A stretch of 64,000 bases of DNA from Plantago major. Taxonomy: Eukaryota; Streptophyta; Magnoliopsida; Lamiales; Plantaginaceae. Positions 1 through 15,000 of the stretch are shown here, piece after piece. The translations under genes were made by a program, and so were the position numbers. The stretch spans positions 74,295,590 to 74,359,589 of the forward strand of contig CM048844.1 in assembly GCA_026545765.1 (NCBI GenBank), written 5' to 3'. Every line of letters starts with the position of its first letter. The stretch's first letter is position 1. The notes beneath the pieces are model-generated. The model saw nothing but the letters and a program-made list of their open reading frames with translations, did not search any database and was not told the DNA's origin.

Positions 1-3000
1 TTCCATGATCCAAAATAGTTCAATATGTGCATTGAATATTTTTTATTCTACAAACCATGTCCTGTGAATAACATTTGACACAATCTAACTCTATCGAGTG
101 TTTCACAAAAAATCGTGTACTACCCCCTTTGAATTTTATTGAAGACAATAGGTCACGAAAATACGTTTTTAAATCGAGGTTCGATGAACCAAAATAGTTC
201 AATATGTGCGTAGAATAACTTTTATACCACAAAGCTTGTCATTTGAATAAAATTTGACACAAACTACCCCTTTGGGTTTTCTCGAAAACTAGATGTCTCA
301 AAAATACATTTTTAATTCGAGGTTCGATCAACCAAAATAGTTGAATATGTGCGTAGAATAGGTTTTATACCACAAACCATGTCATGTGAATATAATTTGA
401 CACAAACTAACTCTAACGATTGTTTCACAAAAAATCATGTGCTACCCACTTTGAGTTTTATTGAAGACAACAGGTCACGGAAATACGTTTTTAAATCGAG
501 GTTCGATGAACCAAAATAATTCAATATGTGTGTAGAATAGGTTTTATACCACAAACCATATCATGTGAATAAAATTTGACACAATCTAACTCTATCGAGT
601 GTTTCACAAAAAATCGTGTACTACCGCTTTGAGTTTTATTGAAGACAAGATGTCTCATAAATACGTTTTTAAATCGAGGTTCCATGATCCAAAAAAGTTT
701 AACATGTGCGTGGAATAGGTTTTATACCACAAACCATGTCATGTAAATAAAATTTGACACAAACTAACTCTATCGAGTGTTTCTCAAAAAATCGTGTACT
801 ACCCCCTTTGAGTTTTATTGAAGACAACAGGTCACCGAAATACGTTTTTAAATCGAGGTTCCTTGATCCAAAATAGTTCAATATGTGCGTTGAATAGGTT
901 TTACACAACAAACATTGTCATTTGAATAAAATTTGACACAAACTAACCCCATGGAATGTTTTCACAAAAAACTATATACCCCTTTGGGTTTTCTCGAAAA
1001 CTAGATGTCTCAAAAATACGTTTTTAATTCGAGGTTCGATCAACCAAAATAGTTGAATATGTGCGTAGAATAGGTTTTATACCACAAACCATGTCATGTG
1101 AATATAATTTGACACAAACTAACTCTATCGAGTGTTTCACAAAAAATCGTGTACTACCCCCTTTGAGTTTTATTGAAGACAACAGGTCACGGAAATACGT
1201 TTTTAAATCGAGGTTCGATGAACCAAAATAGTTCAATATGTGCGTTGAATAGTTTTTATACCACAAACCATGTCATTTGAATAAAATTTGACACAAACTA
1301 ACCCCATGGAGTGTTTTCACAAAAAACCGTGTACTAACCCCTTTGGGTTTTCTCGAAAACTAGATGTCTCAAAAATACATTTTTAATTCGAGGTTCAATC
1401 AACCAAAATAGTTCAACATGTGCGTAGAGTAGGTTTTATACCACAAACCATGTCATGTGAATAAAATTTGACACAAACTAACTCTATCGAGTGTTTCTCA
1501 AAAAATCGTGTACTACCCCCTTTGAGTTTTATTGCAGACAACAGGTCACTGAAATACGTTTTTATATCGAGGTTCCATGATCCAAAATATTTCAATATGT
1601 GCTTTGAATAGTTTTTATACTACAAACCATGTCATGTGAATAAAATTTGACACAATCTAACTCTATCGAGTGTTTCACAAAAAATCGTGTACTACCCCCC
1701 TTTGAATTTTATTGAAGACAATAGGTCACGAAAATACGTTTTTAAATCGAGGTTCGATCAACCAAAATAGTTCAACATGTGCGTAGAGTAGGTTTTATAC
1801 CACAAACCATGTCATGTGAATAAAATTTGACACAAACTAACTCTATCGAGTGTTTCTCTCAAAAAACTGTGTACTAACCCCTTTGGGTTTTCTCGAAAAC
1901 TAGATGTCTCTAAAATACGTTTTTAAATCGAGGTTCGATCAACCAAAATAGTTCAACATGTGCGTAGAGTAGGTTTTATACCACAAACCATGTCATGTGA
2001 ATAAAATTTGACACAAACTAACTCTATCGAGTGTTTCTCAAAAAATCGTGTACTACCCCGTTTGAGTTTTATTGAAGACAACAGGTCACTGAAATACGTT
2101 TTTAAATCGAGGTTCCATGATCCAAAATATTTCAATATGTGCGTTGAATATTTTTTATTCTACAAACCATGTCCTGTGAATAACATTTGACACAATCTAA
2201 CTCTATCGAGTGTTTCACAAAAAATCGTGTACTACCTCTTTGAGTTTTATTGAAGACAACAGGTCACTGAAATACGTTTTTAAAACGAGGTTCCATGATC
2301 CAAAATAGTTCAATATGTTCGTTGAATATTTTTTATTCTACAAACCATGTCCTGTGAATAACATTTGACACAATCTAACTCTATCGAGTGTTTCACAAAA
2401 AATCGTGTACTACCCCCTTTGAATTTTATTGAAGACAATAGGTCACGAAAATACGTTTTTAAATCGAGGTTCGATGAACCAAAATAGTTCAATATGTGCG
2501 TAGAATAAGTTTTATACCAAAAACCTTGTCATTTGAATAAAATTTGACACAAACTATCCCCATGGAGTGTTTTCACAAAAAACTGTATACTAACCCCTTT
2601 GGGTTTTCTCGAAAACTAGATGTCTCAAAAATACGTTTTTAATTCGAGGTTCGATCAACCAAAATAGTTGAATATGTGCGTAGAATAGGTTTTATACCAC
2701 AAACCATGTCATGTGAATATAATTTGACACAAACTAACTCTAACGAGTGTTTCACAAAAAATCATGTGCTACCCACTTGGAGTTTTATTGAAGACAACAG
2801 GTCACGGAAATACGTTTTTAAATCGAGGTTCGATTAACCAAAATAGTTCACTATGTGCGTTGAATAGTTTTTATACCACAAACCATGTCATTTGAATAAA
2901 ATTTGACACAAACTAACCCCATGGAGTGTTTTCACAAAAAACCCTTTGGGTTTTCTCGAAAACTAGATGTCTCAAAAATACATTTTTAATTCGAGGTTCG

Positions 3001-3015
3001 ATCAACCAAAATATT
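1..3015. repeat. Satellite, less ordered left portion
   Basis: The same monomer types as in the regular block, but not in the strict A-F order. The window opens at the end of a B-like monomer, followed by a C monomer (about 20-199) and a shortened D. After that, mixed monomers with type-1 and type-2 segments joined irregularly run to about 2.3 kb. A C-D-E-F run then leads into the first regular unit. This could be an internal rearranged patch rather than a true edge, since the array continues to the left of the window. Confidence 0.7.
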
Positions 3016-6000
3016 TCAACATGTGCGTAGAGTAGGTTTCATACCACAAACCATGTCATGTGAATAAAATTTGACACAAACTAACTCTATCGAGTGTTTC
3101 TCAAAAAATCGTGTACTACCCCCTTTGAGTTTTATTGAAGACAACAGGTCACTGAAATACGTTTTTATATCGAGGTTCCATGATCCAAAATAGTTCAATA
3201 TGTGCTTTGAATAGTTTTTATACTACAAACCATGTCATGTGAATAAAATTTGACACAATCTAACTCTATCGAGTGTTTCACAAAAAATCGTGTACTACCC
3301 CCTTTGAGTTTTATTGAAGACAACAGGTCACTGAAATACGTTTTTAAATCGAGGTTCCATGATCCAAAATAGTTCAATATGTGCGTTGAATATTTTTTAT
3401 TCTACAAACCATGTCATGTGAATAACATTTGACACAATCTAACTCTATCGAGTGTTTCACAAAAAATCGTGTACTACCCCCTTTGAATTTTATTGAAGAC
3501 AATAGGTCACGAAAATACGTTTTTAAATCGAGGTTCGATGAACCAAAATAGTTCAATATGTGCGTAGAATAACTTTTATACCACAAAGCTTGTCATTTGA
3601 ATAAAATTTGACACAAACTACCCCTTTGGGTTTTCTCGAAAACTAGATGTCTCAAAAATACATTTTTAATTCGAGGTTCGATCAACCAAAATAGTTGAAT
3701 ATGTGCGTAGAATAGGTTTTATACCACAAACCATGTCATGTGAATATAATTTGACACAAACTAACTCTAACGAGTGTTTCACAAGAAATCATGTGCTACC
3801 CACTTGGAGTTTTATTGAAGACAACAGGTCACGGAAATACGTTTTTAAATCGAGGTTCGATTAACCAAAATAGTTCACTATGTGCGTTGAATAGTTTTTA
3901 TACCACAAACCATGTCATTTGAATAAAATTTGACACAAACTAACCCCATGGAGTGTTTTCACAAAAAACCGTGTACTAACCCCTTTGGGTTTTCTCGAAA
4001 ACTAGATGTCTCAAAAATACATTTTTAATTCGAGGTTCGATCAACCAAAATAGTTCAACATGTGCGTAGAGTAGGTTTTATACCACAAACCATGTCATGT
4101 GAATAAAATTTGACACAAACTAACTCTATCGAGTGTTTCTCAAAAAATCGTGTACTACCCCCTTTGAGTTTTATTGAAGACAACAGGTCACTGAAATACG
4201 TTTTTATATCGAGGTTCCATGATCCAAAATAGTTCAATATGTGCTTTGAATAGTTTTTATACTACAAACCATGTCATGTGAATAAAATTTGACACAATCT
4301 AACTCTATCGAGTGTTTCACAAAAAATCGTGTACTACCCCCTTTGAGTTTTATTGAAGACAACAGGTCACTGAAATACGTTTTTAAATCGAGGTTCCATG
4401 ATCCAAAATAGTTCAATATGTGCGTTGAATATTTTTTATTCTACAAACCATGTCCTGTGAATAACATTTGACACAATCTAACTCTATCGAGTGTTTCACA
4501 AAAAATCGTGTACTACCCCCTTTGAATTTTATTGAAGACAATAGGTCACGAAAATACGTTTTTAAATCGAGGTTCGATGAACCAAAATAGTTCAATATGT
4601 GCGTAGAATAAGTTTTATACCACAAACCTTGTCATTTGAATAAAATTTGACACAAACTATCCCCATGGAGTGTTTTCACAAAAAACTGTGTACTAACCCC
4701 TTTGGGTTTTCTCGAAAACTAGATGTCTCAAAAATACGTTTTTAATTCGAGGTTCGATCAACCAAAATAGTTGAATATGTGCGTAGAATAGGTTTTATAC
4801 CACAAACCATGTCATGTGAATATAATTTGACACAAACTAACTCTAACGAGTGTTTCACAAAAAATAATGTGCTACCCACTTGGAGTTTTATTGAAGACAA
4901 CAGGTCACGGAAATACGTTTTTAAATCGAGGTTCGATTAACCAAAATAGTTCACTATGTGCGTTGAATAGTTTTTATACCACAAACCATGTCATTTGAAT
5001 AAAATTTGACACAAACTAACCCCATGGAGTGTTTTCACAAAAAACCGTGTACTAACCCCTTTGGGTTTTCTCGAAAACTAGATGTCTCAAAAATACATTT
5101 TTAATTCGAGGTTCGATCAACCAAAATAGTTCAACATGTGCGTAGAGTAGGTTTTATACCACAAACCATGTCATGTGAATAAAATTTGACACAAACTAAC
5201 TCTATCGAGTGTTTCTCAAAAAATCGTGTACTACCCCCTTTGAGTTTTATTGAAGACAACAGGTCACTGAAATACGTTTTTATATCGAGGTTCCATGATC
5301 CAAAATAGTTCAATATGTGCTTTGAATAGTTTTTATACTACAAACCATGTCATGTGAATAAAATTTGACACAATCTAACTCTATCGAGTGTTTCACAAAA
5401 AATCGTGTACTACCCCCTTTGAGTTTTATTGAAGACAACAGGTCACTGAAATACGTTTTTAAATCGAGGTTCCATGATCCAAAATAGTTCAATATGTGCA
5501 TTGAATATTTTTTATTCTACAAACCATGTCCTGTGAATAACATTTGACACAATCTAACTCTATCGAGTGTTTCACAAAAAATCGTGTACTACCCCCTTTG
5601 AATTTTATTGAAGACAATAGGTCACGAAAATACGTTTTTAAATCGAGGTTCGATGAACCAAAATAGTTCAATATGTGCGTAGAATAAGTTTTATACCACA
5701 AACCTTGTCATTTGAATAAAATTTGACACAAACTATCCCCATGGAGTGTTTTCACAAAAAACTGTGTACTAACCCCTTTGGGTTTTCTCGAAAACTAGAT
5801 GTCTCAAAAATACATTTTTAATTCGAGGTTCGATCAACCAAAATAGTTGAATATGTGCGTAGAATAGGTTTTATACCACAAACCATGTCATGTGAATATA
5901 ATTTGACACAAACTAACTCTAACGAGTGTTTCACAAAAAATCATGTGCTACCCACTTGGAGTTTTATTGAAGACAACAGGTCACGGAAATACGTTTTTAA

Positions 6001-9000
6001 ATCGAGGTTCGATTAACCAAAATAGTTCACTATGTGCGTTGAATAGTTTTTATACCACAAACCATGTCATTTGAATAAAATTTGACACAAACTAACCCCA
6101 TGGAGTGTTTTCACAAAAAACCGTGTACATTTTTAATTCGAGGTTCGATCAACCAAAATAGTTCAACATGTGCGTAGAGTAGGTTTTATACCACAAACCA
6201 TGTCATGTGAATAAAATTTGACACAAACTAACTCTATCGAGTGTTTCTCAAAAAATCGTGTACTACCCCCTTTGAGTTTTATTGAAGACAACAGGTCACT
6301 GAAATACGTTTTTATATCGAGGTTCCATGATCCAAAATAGTTCAATATGTGCTTTGAATAGTTTTTATACTACAAACCATGTCATGTGAATAAAATTTGA
6401 CACAATCAAACTCTATCGAGTGTTTCACAAAAAATCGTGTACTACCCCCTTTGAGTTTTATTGAAGACAACAGGTCACTGAAATACGTTTTTAAATCGAG
6501 GTTCCATGATCCAAAATAGTTCAATATGTGCATTGAATATTTTTTATTCTACAAACCATGTCCTGTGAATAACATTTGACACAATCTAACTCTATCGAGT
6601 GTTTCACAAAAAATCGTGTACTACCCCCTTTGAATTTTATTGAAGACAATAGGTCACGAAAATACGTTTTTAAATCGAGGTTCGATGAACCAAAATAGTT
6701 CAATATGTGCGTAGAATAACTTTTATACCACAAAGCTTGTCATTTGAATAAAATTTGACACAAACTATACCCATGGAGTGTTTTCACAAAAAACTGTGTA
6801 CTAACCCCTTTGGGTTTTCTCGAAAACTAGATGTCTCAAAAATACATTTTTAATTCGAGGTTCGATCAACCAAAATAGTTGAATATGTGCGTAGAATAGG
6901 TTTTATACCACAAACCATGTCATGTGAATATAATTTGACACAAACTAACTCTAACGAGTGTTTCACAAAAAATCATGTACTACCCACTTGGAGTTTTATT
7001 GAAGACAACAGGTCACGGAAATACGTTTTTAAATCGAGGTTCGATTAACCAAAATAGTTCACTATGTGCGTTGAATAGTTTTTATACCACAAACCATGTC
7101 ATTTGAATAAAATTTGACACAAACTAACCCCATGGAGTGTTTTCACAAAAAACCGTGTACTAACCCCTTTGGGTTTTCTCGAAAACTAGATGTCTCAAAA
7201 ATACATTTTTAATTCGAGGTTCGATCAACCAAAATAGTTCAACATGTGCGTAGAGTAGGTTTTATACCACAAACCATGTCATGTGAATAAAATTTGACAC
7301 AAACTAACTCTATCGAGTGTTTCTCAAAAAATCGTGTACTACCCCCTTTGTGTTTTATTGAAGAAAACAGGTCAATGAAATACGTTTTTATATCGAGGTT
7401 CCATGATCCAAAATAGTTCAATATGTGCTTTGAATAGTTTTTATACTACAAACCATGTCATGTGAATAAAATTTGACACAATCTAACTCTATCGAGTGTT
7501 TCACAAAAAATCGTGTACTACCTCTTTGAGTTTTATTGAAGACAACAGTCAGAAATACGTTTTTAAATCGAGGTTCCATGATCCAAAATAGTTCAATATG
7601 TGCATTGAATATTTTTTATTCTACAAACCATGTCCTGTGAATAACATTTGACACAATCTAACTCTATCGAGTGTTTCACAAAAAATCGTGTACTACCCCC
7701 TTTGAATTTTATTGAAGACAATAGGTCACGAAAATACGTTTTTAAATCGAGGTTCGATGAACCAAAATAGTTCAATATAAAGTAGAATAAGTTTTGTACC
7801 ACAAACCTTGTCATTTGAATAAAATTTGACACAAACTATCCCCATGGAGTTTTCACAAAAATCGTACTAACCCCTTTGGGTTTTTCTCGAAAACTAGATG
7901 TCTCAAAAATACATTTTTAATTCGAGGTTCGATCAACCAAAATAGTTGAATATGTGCGTAGAATAGGTTTTATACCACAAACCATGTCATGTGAATATAA
8001 TTTGACACAAACTAACTCTAACGAGTGTTTCACAAGAAATCATGTGCTACCCACTTGGAGTTTTATTGAAGACAACAGGTCACGGAAATACGTTTTTAAA
8101 TCGAGGTTCGATTAACCAAAATAGTTCACTATGTGCGTTGAATAGTTTTTATACCACAAACCATGTCATTTGAATAAAATTTGACACAAACTAACCCCAT
8201 GGAGTGTTTTCACAAAAAACCGTGTACTAACCCCTTTGGGTTTTCTCGAAAACTAGATGTCTCAAAAATACATTTTTAATTCGAGGTTCGATCAACCAAA
8301 ATAGTTCAACATGTGCGTAGAGTAGGTTTCATACCACAAACCATGTCATGTGAATAAAATTTGACACAAACTAACTCTATCGAATGTTTTCTCAAAAAAT
8401 CGTGTACTACCCCCTTTGAGTTTTATTGAAGACAACAGGTCACTGAAATACGTTTTTATATCGAGGTTCCATGATCCAAAATAGTTCAATATGTGCTTTG
8501 AATAGTTTTTATACTACAAACCATGTCATGTGAATAAAATTTGACACAATCTAACTCTATCGAGTGTTTCACAAAAAATCGTGTACTACCCCCTTTGAGT
8601 TTTATTGAAGACAACAGGTCACTGAAATACGTTTTTAAATCGAGGTTCCATGATCCAAAATAGTTCAATATGTGCGTTGAATATTTTTTATTCTACAAAC
8701 CATGTCCTGTGAATAACATTTGACACAATCTAACTCTATCGAGTGTTTCACAAAAAATCGTGTACTACCCCCTTTGAATTTTATTGAAGACAATAGGTCA
8801 CGAAAATACGTTTTTAAATCGAGGTTCGATGAACCAAAATAGTTCAATATGTGCGTAGAATAAGTTTTATACCACAAACCTTGTCATTTGAATAAAATTT
8901 GACACAAACTATCCCCATGGAATGTTTTCACAAAAAACTGTATACGCCCTTTGGGTTTTCTCGAAAACTACATGTCTCAAAAATACGTTTTTAGTTCGAG

Positions 9001-12000
9001 GTTCGATCTACCAAAATAGTTGAATATGTGCGTAGAATAGGTTTTATACCACAAACCATGTCATGTGAATATAATTTGACACAAACTAACTCTAACGAGT
9101 GTTTCACAAAAAATCATGTACTACCCACTTGGAGTTTTATTGAAGACAACAGGTCACGGAAATACATTTTTAAATCGAGGTTCCATTAACGAAAATAGTT
9201 CACTATGTGTGTTGAATAGTTTTTATACCACAAACCATGTCATTTGAATAAAATTTGACACAAACTAACCCCATGGAGTGTTTTCACAAAAAACCGTGTA
9301 CTAACCCCTTTGGGTTTTCTCGAAAACTAGATGTCTCAAAAATACATTTTTAATTCGAGGTTCGATCAACCAAAATAGTTCAACATGTGCGTAGAGTAGG
9401 TTTTATACCACAAACCATGTCATGTGAATAAAATTTGACACAAACTAACTCTATCGAGTGTTTCTCAAAAAATCGTGTACTACCCCTTTGAGTTTTATTG
9501 AAGACAACATGTCACTGAAATACGTTTTTATATCGAGGTTCCATGATCCAAAATAGTTCAATATGTGCTTTGAATAGTTTTTATACTACAAACCATGTCA
9601 TGTGAATAAAATTTGACACAATCTAACTCTATCGAGTGTTTCACAAAAAATCGTGTACTACCCCCTTTGAGTTTTATTGAAGACAACAGGTCACTGAAAT
9701 ACGTTTTTAAATCGAGGTTCCATGATCCAAAATAGTTCAATATGTGCATTGAATATTTTTTATTCTACAAACCATGTCCTGTGAATAACATTTGACACAA
9801 TCTAACTCTATCGAGTGTTTCACAAAAAATCGTGTACTACCCCCTTTGAATTTTATTGAAGACAATAGGTCACGAAAATACGTTTTTAAATCGAGGTTCG
9901 ATGAACCAAAATAGTTCAATATAAAGTAGAATAACTTTTATACCACAAAGCTTGTCATTTGAATAAAATTTGACACAAACTATACCCATGGAGTGTTTTC
10001 ACAAAAAACTGTGTACTAACCCCTTTGGGTTTTCTCGAAAACTAGATGTCTCAAAAATACATTTTTAATTCGAGGTTCGATCAACCAAAATAGTTGAATA
10101 TGTGCGTAGAATAGGTTTTATACCACAAACCATGTCATGTGAATATAATTTGACACAAACTAACTCTAACGAGTGTTTCACAAAAAATCATGTACTACCC
10201 ACTTGGAGTTTTATTGAAGACAACAGGTCACGGAAATACGTTTTTAAATCGAGGTTCCATTAACGAAAATAGTTCACTATGTGCGTTGAATAGTTTTTAT
10301 ACCACAAACCATGTCATTTGAATAAAATTTGACACAAACTAACCCCATGGAGTGTTTTCACAAAAAACCGTGTACTAACCCCTTTGGGTTTTCTCGAAAA
10401 CTAGATGTCTCAAAAATACATTTTTAATTCGAGGTTCGATCAACCAAAATAGTTCAACATGTGCGTAGAGTAGGTTTTATACCACAAACCATGTCATGTG
10501 AATAAAATTTGACACAAACTAACTCTATCGAATGTTTTCTCAAAAAATCGTGTACTACCCCCTTTGAGTTTTATTGAAGACAACAGGTCACTGAAATACG
10601 TTTTTATATCGAGGTTCCATGATCCAAAATAGTTCAATATGTGCTTTGAATAGTTTTTATACTACAAACCATGTCATGTGAATAAAATTTGACACAATCT
10701 AACTCTATCGAGTGTTTCACAAAAAATCTTGTACTACCCCCTTTGAGTTTTATTGAAGACAATAGGTCACTGAAATACGTTTTTAAATCGAGGTTCCATG
10801 ATCCAAAATAGTTCAATATGTGCGTTGAATATTTTTTATTCTACAAACCATGTCCTGTGAATAACATTTGACACAATCTAACTCTATCGAGTGTTTCACA
10901 AAAAATCGTATACTACCCCCTTTGAATTTTATTGAAGACAATAGGTCACGAAAATACGTTTTTAAATCGAGGTTCGATGAACCAAAATATTTCAATATGT
11001 GCGTAGAATAAGTTTTATACCACAAACCTTGTCATTTGAATAAAATTTGACATAAACTATCCCCATGGAGTGTTTTCACAAAAAACTGTGTACTAACCCC
11101 TTTGGGTTTTCTCGAAAACTAGATGTCTCAAAAATACGTTTTTAATTCGAGGTTCGATCAACCAAAATAGTTGAATATGTGCGTAGAATCGGTTTTATAC
11201 CACAAACCATGTCATGTGAATATAATTTGACACAAACTAACTCTAACGAGTGTTTCACAAAAAATAATGTGCTACCCACTTGGAGTTTTATTGAAGACAA
11301 CAGGTCACGGAAATACATTTTTAAATCGAGGTTCGATTAACCAAAATAGTTCACTATGTGCGTTGAATAGTTTTTATACCACAAACCATGTCATTTGAAT
11401 AAAATTTGACACAAACTAACCCCATGGAGTGTTTTCACAAAAAACCGTGTACTAACCCCTTTGGGTTTTCTCGAAAACTAGATGTGTAAAAAATACATTT
11501 TTAATTCGATGTTCGATCAACCAAAATAGTTCAACATATGCGTAGAGTAGGTTTTATACCACAAACCATGTCATGTGAATAAAATTTGACACAAACTAAC
11601 TCTATCGAGTGTTTCTCAAAAAATCGTGTACTACCCCCTTTGTGTTTTATTGAAGACAACAGGTCACTGAAATACGTTTTTATATCGAGGTTCCATGATC
11701 CAAAATAGTTCAATATGTGCTTTGAATAGTTTTTATACTACAAACCATGTCATGTGAATAAAATTTGACACAATCAAACTCTATCGAGTGTTTCACAAAA
11801 AATCGTGTACTACCCCCTTTGAGTTTTATTGAAGACAACAGGTCACTGAAATACGTTTTTAAATCGAGGTTCCATGATCCAAAATAGTTCAATATGTGCA
11901 TTGAATATTTTTTATTCTACAAACCATGTCCTGTGAATAACATTTGACACAATCTAACTCTATCGAGTGTTTCACAAAAAATCGTGTACTACCCCCTTTG

Positions 12001-15000
12001 AATTTTATTGAAGACAATAGGTCACGAAAATACGTTTTTAAATCGAGGTTCGATGAACCAAAATAGTTCAATATGTGCGTAGAATAAGTTTTATACCACA
12101 AACCTTGTCATTTGAATAAAATTTGACACAAACTATCCCCATGGAGTGTTTTCACAAAAAACTGTGTACTAACCCCTTTGGGTTTTCTCGAAAACTAGAT
12201 GTCTCAAAAATACATTTTTAATTCGAGGTTCGATCAACCAAAATAGTTGAATATGTGCGTAGAATAGGTTTTATACCACAAACCATGTCATGTGAATATA
12301 ATTTGACACAAACTAACTCTAACGAGTGTTTCACAACACATCGTGTACTACCCCCTTTGAGTTTTATTGAAGACAACAGGTCACGGAAATACGTTTTTAA
12401 ATCGAGGTTCGATTAACCAAAATAGTTCACTATGTGCGTTGAATAGTTTTTATACCACAAACCATGTCATTTGAATAAAATTTGACACAAATTAACCCCA
12501 TGGAATGTTTTCACAAAAAACCGTGTACTAACCCCTTTGGGTTTCTCGAAAACTAGATGTCTCAAAAATACATTTTTAATTCAAGGTTCGATGAACCAAA
12601 ATAGTTTACCAAGTGCGTAGAATAGGTATTATACCACAAACCATGTCATGTAAATAAAATTTGACACAAACTAACTCTATCGAGTGTTTCTCAAAAAATC
12701 GTGTACTACCCCCTTTGAGTTTTATTGAAGTCAACAGGTCACTGAAATACGTTTTCATATCGAGGTTCCATGATCCAAAATAGTTCAATATGTGCTTTGA
12801 ATAGTTTTCATACTACAAACCATGTCATGTGAATAAAATTTGACACAATCTAACTCTATCGAGTGTTTCACAAAAAATCTTGTACTACCCCCTTTGAGTT
12901 TTATTGAAGACAATAGGTCACTGAAATACGTTTTTAAATCGAGGTTCCATGATCCAAAATAGTTCAATATGTGCGTTGAATATTTTTTATTCTACAAACC
13001 ATGTCATGTGAATAACATTTGACACAATCTAACTCTATCGAGTGTTTCACAAAAAATCGTGTACTACCCCCTTTGAATTTTATTGAAGACAATAGGTCAC
13101 GAAAATACGTTTTTAAATCGAGGTTCGATGAACCAAAATAGTTCAATATGTGCGTAGAATAAGTTTTATACCACAAACCTTGTCATTTGAATAAAATTTG
13201 ACACAAACTATCCCCATGGAGTGTTTTCAAAAAAAACTGTATACTAACCCCTTTGGGTTTTCTCGAAAACTAGATGTCTCAAAAATACGTTTTTAATTCG
13301 AGGTTCGATCAACCAAAATAGTTGAATATGTGCGTAGAATAGGTTTTATACCACAAACCATGTCATGTGAATATAATTTGACACAAACTAACTCTAACGA
13401 GTGTTTCACAAAAAATCATGTACTACCCACTTGGAGTTTTATTGAAGACAACAGGTCACGGAAATACATTTTTAAATCGAGGTTCCATTAACGAAAATAG
13501 TTCACTATGTGCGTTGAATAGTTTTTATACCACAAACCATGTCATTTGAATAAAATTTGACACAAACTAACCCCATGGAGTGTTTTCACAAAAAACCGTG
13601 TACTAACCCCTTTGGGTTTTCTCGAAAACTAGATGTCTCAAAAATACATTTTTAATTCGAGGTTCGATCAACCAAAATAGTTCAACATGTGCGTAGAGTA
13701 GGTTTTATACCACAAACCATGTCATGTGAATAAAATTTGACACAAACTAACTCTATCGAGTGTTTCTCAAAAAATCGTGTACTACCCCCTTTGAGTTTTA
13801 TTGCAGACAACAGGTCACTGAAATACGTTTTTATATCGAGGTTCCATGATCCAAAATATTTCAATATGTGCTTTGAATAGTTTTTATACTACAAACCATG
13901 TCATGTGAATAAAATTTGACACAATCTAACTCTATCGAGTGTTTCACAAAAAATCGTGTACTACCCCCTTTGAGTTTTATTGAAGACAACAGGTCACTGA
14001 AATACGTTTTTAAATCGAGGTTCCATGATCCAAAATAGTTCAATATGTGCATTGAATATTTTTTATTCTACAAACCATGTCCTGTGAATAACATTTGACA
14101 CAATCTAACTCTATCGAGTGTTTCACAAAAAATCGTGTATTACCCCCTTTGAATTTTATTGAAGACAATAGGTCACGAAAATACGTTTTTAAATCGAGGT
14201 TCGATGAACCAAAATAGTTCAATATGTGCGTAGAATAACTTTTATACCACAAAGCTTGTCATTTGAATAAAATTGGACACAAACTATACCCATGGAGTGT
14301 TTTCACAAAAAACTGTGTACTTAACCCCTTTGGGTTTTCTCGAAAACTAGATGTCTCAAAAATACATTTTTAATTCGAGGTTCGATCAACCAAAATAGTT
14401 GAATATGTGCGTAGAATAGGTTTTATACCACAAACCATGTCATGTGAATATAATTTGACACAAACTAACTCTAACGAGTGTTTCACAAAAAATCATGTAC
14501 TATCCACATGACGTTTTATTGAAGACAACAGGTCACGGAAATACGTTTTTAAATCGAGGTTCGATTAACCAAAATAGTTCACTATGTGCGTTGAATAGTT
14601 TTTATACCACAAACCATGTCATTTGAATAAAATTTGACACAAACTAACCCCATGGAGTGTTTTCACAAAAAACCCTTTGGGTTTTCTCGAAAACTAGATG
14701 TCTCAAAAATACATTTTTAATTCGAGGTTCGATCAACCAAAATAGTTCAACATGTGCGTAGAGTAGGTTTCATACCACAAACCATGTCATGTGAATAAAA
14801 TTTGACACAAACTAACTCTATCGAATGTTTTCTCAAAAAATCGTGTACTACCCCCTTTGAGTTTTATTGAAGACAACAGGTCACTGAAATACGTTTTTAT
14901 ATCGAGGTTCCATGATCCAAAATAGTTCAATATGTGCTTTGAATAGTTTTTATACTACAAACCATGTCATGTGAATAAAATTTGACACAATCTAACTCTA